Of a stretch of DNA of 64,000 nucleotides, positions 1 through 9,489 are shown piece after piece. The notes beneath the pieces are model-generated. The model was given only the letters and a program-made list of their open reading frames with translations, was not told the origin of the DNA and made no database searches. The first letter of the stretch is position 1. The number at the start of each line of letters is the position of its first letter. The position numbers and the translations under genes were made by a program. This stretch comes from Stomorhina lunata (Eukaryota; Arthropoda; Insecta; Diptera; Rhiniidae), in the NCBI GenBank assembly GCA_933228675.1, contig OW121740.1, positions 33,572,292 to 33,636,291 on the forward strand, read 5' to 3'.

Positions 1-367
1 TCTCTAATGTGTACTTTGGGCATTTTTCGATACATCAAATTTAGTGGTTTGGCGATATCTCAGTTGTTTATGAACCGATTTTGATAAAATTGTATATAGT
101 GCTTTGGGAAACCATTTCCTACAATCTGATATATAATATATTATTACATGTACACCAGGAGTATTTTTTTCTCTTCTTATTTAAAAGTGTGTTTCAATCC
201 AAAATTTTAAAATTTTCATCTAACTTTTGGTATTTTTTCGATATTTTCGGTGTTTATAAACCGATTTTTATGAAATTTAATAGTGTTCATTGCGGGAGAA
301 TTTCCTGAAATATAATTCATGTAGGTCAATCCTACAGGGGCTTCAGAAACTTGATTTCAACAGACAG

Positions 368-436
<69 letters not shown>

Positions 437-609
437 TAGACAGACAGATAGACCGACCGACAGACGGACATCGCATAATCGATTCTCCTCCCGATACTGA
501 GTCGATCGGTATAATTTTTATGGTGTCTACGATTACTAATAAAAAAAATTACAAACGGAATCACAAACGTATAATACCCTTTCACCTATTGGTGAAGGGT
601 ATAAAAAGT
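1..609 (+). repeat. Family E interspersed repeat, 3' part (cut by window edge)
   Basis: This is the right-hand part of a repeat also seen near 16188, 30478, 40348 and 55418. It has the recurrent phrases 'gaaccgatttt', 'gacggacatcgc' and 'acaaacggaat', and ends in GGTGAAGGGTATAAAA next to its inverted partner ATACCCTTTCACC. It carries an internal CAGA microsatellite. No coding capacity is visible. The class (DNA element, Helitron or LINE derivative) cannot be settled from the sequence. Confidence 0.7.
361..460. repeat. (CAGA)n microsatellite inside family E
   Basis: About 24 tandem CAGA units, with a few GACG and GATA variants, sit at the place where other family E and A copies have a short CAGACGGACAG or CCGTCCGTCC motif. 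It therefore looks like a microsatellite grown from a seed carried by the element. Confidence 0.9.
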
Positions 610-705
610 AAGGAATATTGCTTACTTTCAGGCTTAAATTTTTAATCAAATTGCAGTTATTAATCCTAACATTAGTTTAAATTACATTATCTGGCTTACG
701 AAGTA

Positions 706-1430
706 CCTTTTGGAGTCTACGGATTTCAATAAAAATTATTAGAGTTCTTTCTTAGATCAGCTAATAGGTATGTAATGAATTTTACAAAATTTTATTGAAA
801 GTTCGCCTTATTCATTGAGAATAAAAATACATGAAAAAATAGGGATCTAAGGCAGGTACCCCAAAAAGTCGACGAATTTTAACCAAAGTTAGTAGACCTC
901 TTTTTTGGATCAAAAAATAAAAGTGCACCGACATTTATCAAATTCTATTGAAAATTGCAGGTAATACATTGAGAAGAAAAATAGGTGAAAAAGGGGGTTC
1001 CAAGAGAGGTACCCCAAGGAGTCATCGGGTTTTAACAAAAATTACTAGGGCTCTTTTTTGGATCAAAGAATAGAAGCGTGCTAAATTTTATCAAATTGAG
1101 AAGGAAAATAAGTGAAAAAATGGGGGTCCATAGGAAGTACCCCAAGGAGTCGACGAATTTCAACCAAAATTAGTACAGTTTTTTTTTAGATTAAAAAATA
1201 CAAGTATATCAAATTTTATCAAATTTTGTTGAAATAAACGTTTTATACATTGAGAACAAAAAGAATGAAAAAATGGGGTTCCAAGGGTGGCAACCCAAGG
1301 AGTTGACGGATTTTTTTTTTGGGTCAAATAATAGAGTTGGGCCGATTTTCATGAAATTCTGGTGAAAATTGCGGGTTATACATTAAGAAGAAAAATAAGT
1401 GAAAAAATGGTGGTCCAGACGGATTTCAAA
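706..1430 (+). repeat. Degenerate 153-bp tandem repeat, about 5 copies
   Basis: The anchor GTCGACGRATTT recurs at 715, 868, 1021, 1149 and 1302. The spacings are 153, 153, 128 and 153 bp, so one unit carries a 25-bp deletion. Each unit also has 'gaaaaaatggggttcca', 'ggtaccccaaggagtc' and 'ttttttggatcaaa'. Divergence between units is high, so the array is old. No open frame runs through it. Confidence 0.85.
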
Positions 1431-2215
1431 GTTTTTTTTTTTTAATTGTTCTTGTCTATATAAAACTAAATAAGTTTGCCAAATTTTATCGTTTGTAGAA
1501 TCACTCCTTCTATTTTTTGTGGTTAGATGCATAAAGAAATATCAGTGTATCTTAAATTTCTAACCCTGCTGGGGTTAGTTTCGTGCTTCATTTGGATATA
1601 TATTTTAAACTTTGTACCTCCTCATAGTTATTACTGTAACTACCTGCAAACTTAAAAAGTATTTTTGTATAAGTAAATTTGTTATGTTTAAAATCTACAA
1701 GATACGCTCTATAAACGCACGAAATTGCGAAATCTTAAAATTTTATTTTCTTATCGTTATATAAAATTAGATTGTCTAAATCTTGTAATTTAAATTTAAT
1801 TATTTAGTTTTGAGACAATATAAAGTTTTAATTGAAATACGTTATATTTGAAATGTAGTAGTTAACTATAATGAGGATGTATGTTATATAAATATTATTG
1901 ATTTCCTTCAAATAGTCCTATTTATTATAATATGCTCAGGTTATAAGAAATTGTGATGTTTTAGGTTCGACATAGACAAAAAAGATTCTTATTGTAATGT
2001 ACTAAAGACTTAAGTAGCAAACACATACTTTTAAATTCAATTTTAATAATTAACATAAACTTTTAAGTTCCATATTTATTTATCACATTACCATATGAGC
2101 AACAACTAAGTTACGAATACGCAACTATAGTGTCAAGTCCATTATACTTTACTTTTGGAAAACATGGAAACTCACAAATGTCATCAATGTTCCATGTGCA
2201 TATTTGCTAGCAAAT
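1431..2215. other. AT-rich unique stretch, nothing recognised
   Basis: No long open frame, tandem repeat or shared repeat family was recognised. It runs from the end of the 153-bp array to the first RTE-like fragment. Confidence 0.6.
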
Positions 2216-2217
2216 GC

Positions 2218-2440
2218 TTACGGCAAATTCTTGATATATGGTGGCCGAATAGCATCAGAAACAAAGACTAATTAAATGCGACAAGCCAAATGCCTACCAT
2301 GCACTTTGAATGCCAAATATCAACATCGCTTAATAACCGCTTCGGTGGAACCTTCAGGGAAGAGTGTTAACACACCTGCTAGAACGTATTAAAAGTCAAC
2401 TGAAGAGTAGTTGCAAGCAGAAAACTGTATATGGAATAAA
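2218..2440 (+). pseudogene. RTE-like LINE, C-terminal fragment (decayed)
   Basis: Codons from 2218 read LRQILDIWWPNSIRNKD and then stop. This fits the segment after the reverse transcriptase thumb in RTE-type non-LTR retrotransposons, which typically reads 'LRRIL.I.WP..I.N..L'. In a shifted frame from 2340 the sequence reads LRWNLQGR, matching the family's later 'AL.WNPQG+R' motif. Stops and frameshifts show it is dead. Family placement comes from remembered motif patterns, not a search. Other RTE-like pieces follow at 2578-2850 (opposite strand) and 2866-3030 (same strand). Confidence 0.6.
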
Positions 2441-2577
2441 GTATAACTAATATTTTGCAATAGAGTCCGATATAAGATGAAGTTTGAGGCCCTATACTGC
2501 ATTAGAAGGCAAGAATAATAGAAGAAAAATAACACATACAAATGAATTTAACACATACTACGATAGAACTGAACTCT

Positions 2578-2850
2578 CTAAGAATTTCTAAGAATTTGTT
2601 CCTTCATGATGACGCTAAGGCAGTCACACGAAATCTGATAGGCCACCCCATCTTCGACTTCGATCGTTAGGAATGCATCAAAGAGTTCAATTTTTAAAGC
2701 TGATCTTGTCGTTTCATATAAGCATATGATTTTTGACATGGTCTCTTTATCCGCATCAAAAACCATTTTGTAATCTATGAACAAGTAAAAGGTGTCATAC
2801 TAAAAATCTGGTCAGTCGTTAACTTGCCTGACATCTCATTGGTATGGTTG
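2578..2850 (-). pseudogene. RTE-like reverse transcriptase fragment, inverted
   Basis: The minus strand encodes FYLFIDYKMVFDADKET, a clear match to reverse transcriptase motif A of RTE-like elements (usually 'FIDYEKAFDSV.RET'), where the first Asp is a catalytic metal ligand. It continues with SKIICLYETTRSAL ('LY..T...V') and a weak 'GV....C.LS' equivalent to motif B. Upstream, in a shifted frame, TTDQIFSM matches the 'C.DQIF.L' motif that precedes motif A. At least one frameshift separates these. The strand is opposite to the two neighbouring pieces of the same kind of protein. Confidence 0.7.
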
Positions 2851-2865
2851 TATTATGTTGTCAAG

Positions 2866-3030
2866 TTTTGGATTGAATCGTTCCCATAATGTACTGGCAG
2901 GAAACTAGTACGTCTTCTGCTGTGTCTGTTCTCCCATTGATTCTCAAGCATGCAATTCAAACTCCAAAGCGTGCTGCTCTAGCTGGTCTTCGGATTAACA
3001 TCAAGAAAACTAAGTCAATGCGAATTACTT
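2866..3030 (+). pseudogene. RTE-like reverse transcriptase fragment, YADD-to-GLKIN region
   Basis: The plus strand reads VSVLPLILKHAIQT and then RAALAGLRINIKKTKSMRI. The second part is a strong match to the conserved 'A...GLKINI.KTK.MR' block that follows the YADD catalytic motif in RTE-like elements. The YADD box itself is eroded to SSA. Upstream, VLD-stop-IVPIMYW resembles 'LDWIMR'. The piece ends abruptly at about 3030, so the C-terminal part is missing here. Confidence 0.7.
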
Positions 3031-3280
3031 AACTCACTAAATGATTCCAAATTTTAACTCAATTTTAACTCAAGAACAAAGAGGGCTGAAAAATTAAACA
3101 CCACTCCCAAATTTTCATTATACAGTTCATGTTAACTTATTATATAATTTGTTATCCTAAATTGGTTTTTTGGTGGTAATTTTAATTTAATTTTAATCTA
3201 ATCATTAAATAAATACTGCTTAGATTATTTTCAAGTATTTTATGTACCTTTTTCTTACTAAATTGCACCCTTTTTTCAAG
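3031..3280. other. AT-rich spacer, nothing recognised
   Basis: Short A/T-rich sequence between an RTE fragment and a tRNA-like SINE head. No structure was recognised. Confidence 0.5.
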
Positions 3281-3353
3281 TGGGTCTTGGCAGGGATCGA
3301 ACTTGGGACCACTGGTATGCTAGGCGGATGAATAACCTGCTATACCACGGCGG
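3281..3353 (-). mobile_element. tRNA-derived SINE head (copy 1)
   Basis: On the minus strand there is an A-box-like TGGTATAGCAGGTTA and a B-box-like AAGTTCGATCCC, spaced as in a tRNA. The same head occurs at 49863-49935 and 53866-53938. The anticodon stem pairs poorly, so it is a SINE head or tRNA relic and not a working tRNA. The SINE body seen in the other copies was not recognised here. Confidence 0.7.
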
Positions 3354-3732
3354 TTCACAAGTATAGACTTTGAGCTAGTATAAAAAACGAATCGGTTATC
3401 CGATAGTCAGAGATAAATTTAAATTGGATACTTTAGAGTGTTGGCTATAAACTACCATCAAAATTTAATCAAAATTATAAAATTAAGAAAAATCATTTTT
3501 GGTCGCTTTTTACCACCGTGTAATGTTAAGACCCTGCTCTTATCTAGCTATGAGATAATTTATTTATAAAATTATCTGGCCCGTTACAATCTCAAGTCAA
3601 ATTTTATGGTTGCGCAAAGTTCAGGAACTGCTACAATGAAATATACGCTCAAGAAACTGCAAAGTAGGGCATAATTTTAACCCTTTCTTTACATGGGTCA
3701 AAAATAAAAATTTTGAACTTTTAAATTCTTCA
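3354..3732. other. AT-rich spacer, nothing recognised
   Basis: Holds no recognised repeat or reading frame. It ends at the target site of the hAT element. Confidence 0.5.
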
Positions 3733-3740
3733 TCGTCTAC

Positions 3741-4778
3741 TAGGGTTTGCAAAAAACCGTGAAAATGAGAAACCGCGGTTTCGGTTTTAAAACACCTAAA
3801 ACCGGCCGGTTTCGGTTCGGTTTTCGGTTTTTTAAATAAAACTATTTCAGTTTAAATTTGTAGGAAAATTTAGATAACTTCATTAAAACATATTATAATT
3901 TAATACTAAATTTAGGAAAATAATTCAGGTTTTTTAAATATGAGGCATTTCTTAAATAAGTCTTGTTTCTTTTGGAGAAACTGCAGAGCACCTTTATAGT
4001 GAATAATATTTGCATCCGAGCGACAAATTGCTTCAATAGTAATTTTTACATAAGGCAACGGTTTTAAAGAATTTACAATTTCAAAGTCGATAGAATGAAG
4101 CAAATCTAAGGTTGACAGCATTTCTAAACTCTCATGAATAATTTGTTTTAGAAGCAGAAATCTAAGAGTAAACTTAATTCACGATTATGATGCTTTTAAC
4201 GCTTGTTTGTAAAATATTATAACGAACTGACAAATTTTTGAAATACCGAACAGTTTTCCTTACAGCCTCTAGGTTCAAATGTATATGTATATGTAAATGA
4301 GTCAAAGTTTCATCGTTGCCGTCTTCAAAATTGATTTTCAGATACAAATTTGATATTGGCTACTGCTCCATCTATAGTACATGCTACGATGTTTGTATCA
4401 AATGAAGTATTAAACTCCATTAGCCTTTGTCTAATGGTTTCTTGCGTTTGCTTGAAACTACACGTTCCTAAAATACGGCCCAGGTTATAAAATTTTCCAT
4501 GAGAATCGTGAATATTTACTTTCATATACCGTCTTCCCCTTACACCTGTCCATTCGTCCATTGTAAACACCTTTTGCTTGTTTCATTCTTTTGCTTCATT
4601 TAATAGACAAATTACGTGCAAATTTATGATAAGCTAATGTTATTTCTGAATAATACCAACAAAAAATTATAAAAAATAAATAGCTAAAACCGCGGTTTTT
4701 TCTACGGTTTTCGGTTTCGGTTTTGAGGCATAAAAAACCGAGGTTTCGGTTTCGGTTAAAACCGAACTGCAAACCCTA
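3741..4778 (-). mobile_element. hAT-superfamily DNA transposon, 1038 bp, internally deleted
   Basis: Both ends carry the 11-bp inverted repeat TAGGGTTTGCA. The element is flanked by a perfect 8-bp target duplication TCGTCTAC (3733-3740 and 4779-4786), the hallmark of hAT insertion. Each subterminal region is packed with CGGTTT/AACCG motifs (for example ACCGCGGTTT and CCGGCCGGTTTCGG), the kind of repeated sites that hAT transposases bind. Two pieces of hAT transposase lie inside on the minus strand. Full hAT elements are usually 2.5-4 kb, so most of the gene is lost. The intact duplication and ends suggest a fairly recent non-autonomous copy. Confidence 0.92.
3912..4570 (-). pseudogene. hAT transposase remnant
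   Basis: The first piece (4570-4325) reads TMDEWTGVRGRRYMKVNIH and later VACTIDGAVANIK. These match the hAT 'LDEWTS.....Y..V..H' block and the 'T.DGA.NM.K' block, which contain RNase H-like catalytic-domain residues. The second piece (4121-3912) reads SLKPLPYVKITIEAICRSDAN, like the '.LKP....+..LC.+DA.L' segment of the all-alpha insertion region. The sequence between the pieces and the C-terminal dimerisation region are missing, and there is no continuous frame. Order and strand are collinear with a normal hAT gene. Confidence 0.8.
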
Positions 4779-4786
4779 TCGTCTAC

Positions 4787-6000
4787 AGTATGATAATATT
4801 TCAAATGCTTGTAGTGTTACTATGATATGACTAAAGTGCTACTATGGTCTGAAAATGTTCTAATTTATGTATCTATGACTATAGTTTGACTACAGTAAGA
4901 AAATGTTAAGACTTTAGTATGACAAAAGAACGTTTTTAGTATGACTTAAGTATTACTATGGCATAATAATAACCTATTTAAGTCTTAAAAGCCTCTTAAA
5001 TATCTTTAAGTTATGACTTGTTCATATTTCTCACAAAATTTCAATTAACCAAAAAATTTTCTAAAATTAAAATAATTACACAAAATTCCATAAAACCGCA
5101 ACAAAAATTTTAATTTAACAATTTAGAAATTAATGTTGACCACATCTAAAAAATTACTTTTTATCTACCTTTTATTACCAACTTATTACCATCTTAAATA
5201 TAGCATAATATTGTACATAAGCCACCATAAAATCAAATGCTGTAGCCTGACAAAGAATAAAAACGAAAATTTAATGAAGTATATTAAACATTAAATATTT
5301 GTATAAATTTACTTTATCTGGTCTGGTTTATCATGGTCTGTCTATCTCTTCTTTATTCTTAAGAAAAAGTCCCTTATTTTATTTTTTAAATAAAAATAAC
5401 ATAAAATGTAATTATTAAAGGAAATAATCGCAAAGAAAGTGAAATGAATAAAAAATATTCTAAAGCAAAAGACATTAAACAAGAGTTTAGTGCTGATAAT
5501 GGGGGATGGTTGGGAATGGTGGGTCTTAAAATTAATTCAAGTGTAAAAGTGAATTTGACGCCAATAACAGAATAATTATTTGATGATTTGTATTTAAAAA
5601 CCACAATATTTTGTTAACATGAAATTTCAGATGTTAAATATTTACGCTTGGCTGCTGGCTTCGAGGTCAAATATATTCTTCCTTTTTTTTGGGTAAAGAT
5701 AAAGTTTATGAGTAATTAAATAGAAATTATTTGCATAAACAGGATGTGGTGGCTACTGTTTTGAATTAAGAAGTAAAAACTGGGATAATTTATGGATTTT
5801 TGAAGAAAACACAATAAATTGTAATTTTGTATTATTTAAGAAATATGTGTTTTTAAATGTGTTTAATTTTTAATCATTAAAGCTTCTGAGATTAATGTTT
5901 ATGGTTAAAATAGTCCTATGTTAAATTTATTGTAATTATATAATAGTTTAACAGTCATCGCTCTAGTAGCATAAGATAACAGCTCCAGACATTGCAAGTC
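4787..6000. other. AT-rich stretch with degenerate TAGTATGAC repeats at its start
   Basis: From 4790 to about 4970 the motif ACTATG/TAGTATGACT recurs at irregular spacing of roughly 20-45 bp ('tactatgatatgacta', 'tactatggtctga', 'tagtatgacaaaag', 'tagtatgacttaag'). The remainder to 6000 is AT-rich with no recognised feature. Confidence 0.5.
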
Positions 6001-8703
6001 TTTCTATCTTCAACTTTTCTATAGAAATATCTTCCTATCTATCCTATCCTATATAAAAATGTCTTCCTAACGTCAACATTTCTATAGAAATGACTACCTA
6101 ACGTCAACTTTTCTAAAGAAATGTCTCCCTAACGTCAACTTTTCTATAGAAATGTCTTCCTAACGTCAACTTTTCTATTGAAATGTCTTCCAAACGTCAA
6201 TTTTTCTATAGAAATGTCTTCCTGTCTTCAACTTTTCTATAGAAATGTCTTCCTATCGTCAACTTTTCTACAGAAATGTCCTCCTATCGTCAACTTTTCT
6301 ATAGAAACGTCTTCCTATCGACAACTTTTCTATAGAAATGTCTTTCTATCGTCAACTTTTCTATAGAAATATCTTCCTATCGTCATTTTTTCTATAGAAA
6401 TATCTTCCTATCGTCAACTTTTCTATAGTATGTCTTCCTATCGTCAACTTTTGTATAGAAATGTCTTCCTATCTTCAACTTTTCTATAGAAATGTCTTCC
6501 TGTCTTCAACTTTTCCATAGAAATGTCTTCCTAATGTCAACTTTTCTATAGAAATGTCTTCCTAACATCAACTTTTCTATTGAAATGTATTCTTAACGTC
6601 AACTTTTCTAAAGAAATGTCTTCCTAACGTCAACTTTTCTATAGAAATGTCTTCCTAACGTCAACTTTTCTATTGAAATATCTTCCAAACGTCAATTTTT
6701 CTATAGAAATGTCTTCCTAATGTCAACTTTTCTATAGAAATGTCTTCCTAACATCAACTTTTCTATTGAAATGTATTCCTAACGTCAACTTTTCTATAAA
6801 AATGTTTTCCTAGCGTCTACTTTTTTATAGAAATATCTTCCTATCGTCAACTTTTCTATAGAAATGTCTTCCTATCGTCATTTTTTCTATAGAAATGTCT
6901 TCCTATTGTCAACTTTTCTATAGAAATGTCTTTCTGTCGACAACTTTTCTATAGAAATGTCTTCCTATCGTCATTTTTTCTATAGAAACGTCTTCCTATC
7001 GACAAATTTGCTATAGAAATGTCTTCCTACCGTCAACTTTTCTATAGAATGTCTTCCTATCGTCAACTTTTGTATAGAAATGTCTTCCTATCTTCAACTT
7101 TTCTATAGAAATGTCTTCCTGTCTTCAACTTTTCTATAGAAATGTCTTCCTATCGTCAACTTTTCTATAGAAATGTCCTCCTATCATCAACTTTTCTATA
7201 CAAACGTCTTCCTATCGACAACTTTTCTATAGAAATGTCTTCCTATCGTCAACTTTTCTATAGAAATATCTTCCTATCGTCATTTTTTCTATAGAAATAT
7301 CTTCCTATCGTCAACTTTTCTATAGAATGTCTTCCTATCGTCAACTTTTGTATAGAAATGTCTTCCTATCTTCAACTTTTCTATAGAAATGTCTTCCTGT
7401 CTTCAACTTTTCTATAGAAATGTCTTCCTATCGCCAACTTTTCTATCGAAATGTCCTCCTATCGTCAACTTTTCTATAGAAACGTCTTCCTATCGACAAC
7501 TTTTCTATAGAAATGTCTTCCTATCGTCAACTTTTCTATAGAAATATCTTCCTATCGTCATTTCTTCTATAGAAATATCTTCCTATCGTCAACTTTTCTA
7601 TAGAATGTCTTCCTATCGTCAACTTTTGTATAGAAATGTCTTCCTATCTTCAACTTTTCTATAGAAATGTCTTCCTGTCTTCAACTTTTCTATAGAAATG
7701 TCTTCCTATCGTCAACTTTTCTATAGAAATGTCCTCCTATCGTTAACTTTTCTATAGAAATGTCTTCCTATCGTCAACTTTTCTATAGAAATGTCTTCCT
7801 ATCGTCAGCTTTTCTATAGAAATGTCTTCCTATCGTCAACTTTTCTATAGAATGTCTTCCTATCGTCAACTTTTGTATAGAAATGTCTCCCTATCTTCAA
7901 CTTTTCTATAGAAATGTCTTCCTGTCTTCAACTTTTCTATAGAAATGTCTTCCTATCGTCAACTTTTCTATAGAAATGTCTTCCTATCGTCAACTTTTCT
8001 ATAGAAATGTCTTCCTAACGTCAACTTTTCTATAGAAATGTCTTCCTAACGTCAACTTTTCTATAGAAATGTCTTCCTAACGTCAACTTTTCTATAGAAA
8101 TGACTTTCTAACGTCAACTTTTCTATAGAAGTGTCTTCCCATCGTCAACTTTTCTATAGAAATTTCTTCCTGTCGTCAACTTTTCTATTAAAACGTGTTC
8201 CTAACGTCAACTTTTCTATAGAAACGTTTTCCTAATGTTAACTTTTCTATAGAAACGTTTTCCTGATGTTAACTTTTCTATAGAAATGTCTTCCTAACGT
8301 CAACTTTTCTATAGAAATGTCTTCCTAACGTCAACTTTTCTATAGAAATATCTTCCTTACATCAACTTTTCTATAGAAATGTCTTCCTTACGTCAGCTTT
8401 TCTATAGAAATGTCTTCCTAACGTCAACTTTTCTATAGAAATGTCTTCCTAACGTCAACTTTTCTATAGAAATGTCTTCCTAACGTCAACTTTTCTATAG
8501 AAATGTCTTCCTAACTTAATTTTTTCTATAGAAATGTCTTCCTAACGTCAACTTTTCTTTAAAAATGCCTTCCTATCGTCAACCTTTCTATAGAGATGTC
8601 TTCCTAACGTCAACTTTTCTATAGAAATGTCTTCCTAACGTCAACTTTTCTATAGGAATGTCTTCCTAACGTCAACTTTTCTATAGATATGTCTTCCTAT
8701 CGT
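6001..8703 (+). repeat. 31-bp satellite array, TTTCTATAGAAA type, about 87 copies
   Basis: The unit is 31 bp and contains CTTCCTAWCGTCAAC followed by TTTTCTATAGAAATGT. TTTCTATAGAAA is a perfect 12-bp palindrome in every unit. Variants include CTTCCTGTCTTC, CTTCCTAACGTC and a 30-bp unit with TATAGAATGT. The variants are arranged in a higher-order pattern: TTTTGTATAG falls at 6449, 7068, 7346, 7624 and 7871, with spacings 619, 278, 278 and 247, each a multiple of 31 minus 1. The period is not a multiple of 3 and no long frame exists. Confidence 0.95.
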
Positions 8704-9489
8704 TTAATCTATTTCACAAATTCATTCAAAATAAGATAATAATTACTCAAAATTAATAATTTCAAAATTACAACTTTTCCCTACACAAAATTTTAGGTGC
8801 TCAGATTATAATTCTATAATTTCTATTTCCCTAATTCCATGAGTTATCACAAACTAAGTCGCCCTCGACATATAATTTTCCTTCATCAGTTTTCTTATCT
8901 TCGAATATCCTAATGCATAATCAGGAAAAAGATAATTTATTTTGAATAATTCTAAAACAACAACTAAAACAAAAATTTTATTTAGAAAACTGAAAAAAGA
9001 AAAAAAACTTTGCAAAGAAAATGAAAAACTGTTTTCTACCCGTTTTTCACACTTTTACTACCGCAGCGCTAGCAGCGGAAGCAAAGAATATCTAAATTTT
9101 ATCTTTTTCGACATTTTAAACTTTAACCATAATTCATTTGTGCATAAATATTTTATGCTGTTTTTTGTCGCCTTTTTTTCTTTTTTGCTAAAGTGGATTT
9201 TCCTCTTTCTCCAGTTAAAGAGAAAAATGTCTAAAGTTTGCATATTTATGCCTTAAGTTTTAGTTCTTCTACTCGTTCTACAAGAAATCAAAAGAAAGTG
9301 CTTAATGAGAGGAAGACAGCAGGCAAGAAGTTTTCCAAGAATGTTTTTGTATTAAGAAAACCTGAGGTGAAAAATCAAATATTTTAATGAGAATATTTAA
9401 CTCGAAGAAGTTTAGTCACGAGCAGAGGATCAAGAAAAAAAAAATTGTTTTTAAATTAAAGTGTTTGATTTTAAAGCGAATTAATTTTA
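8704..9489. other. Unique AT-rich stretch
   Basis: Contains a 104-codon plus-strand frame at 8942-9256 that is Lys/Phe-rich and overlapped by a frame on the other strand. Neither resembles a known family and both look like by-products of base composition. Nothing else was recognised. Confidence 0.5.

Noticed and set aside
343..585. Cys/Val/Ser repeat peptide (CLSV repeats) on the minus strand
   Set aside because: Direct translation of the CAGA microsatellite.
2366..2440. First read as the 'LLERIK' block that starts the RTE reverse transcriptase domain
   Set aside because: The adjoining LRWNLQGR and the upstream LRQILDIWWPNSI fit the C-terminal region better, so the whole piece was assigned there.
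3281..3353. Functional tRNA gene
   Set aside because: The A- and B-boxes are good but the anticodon stem does not pair, and near-identical heads occur at two other sites joined to a SINE body.
6178..6366. Repetitive 62-codon frame in the 31-bp array
   Set aside because: A 31-bp period shifts the frame at every unit, so a repeat protein cannot be encoded. The open frame is accidental.
8942..9256. 104-codon frame
   Set aside because: Lys/Phe-rich low-complexity translation with an overlapping antisense frame and no known motif.
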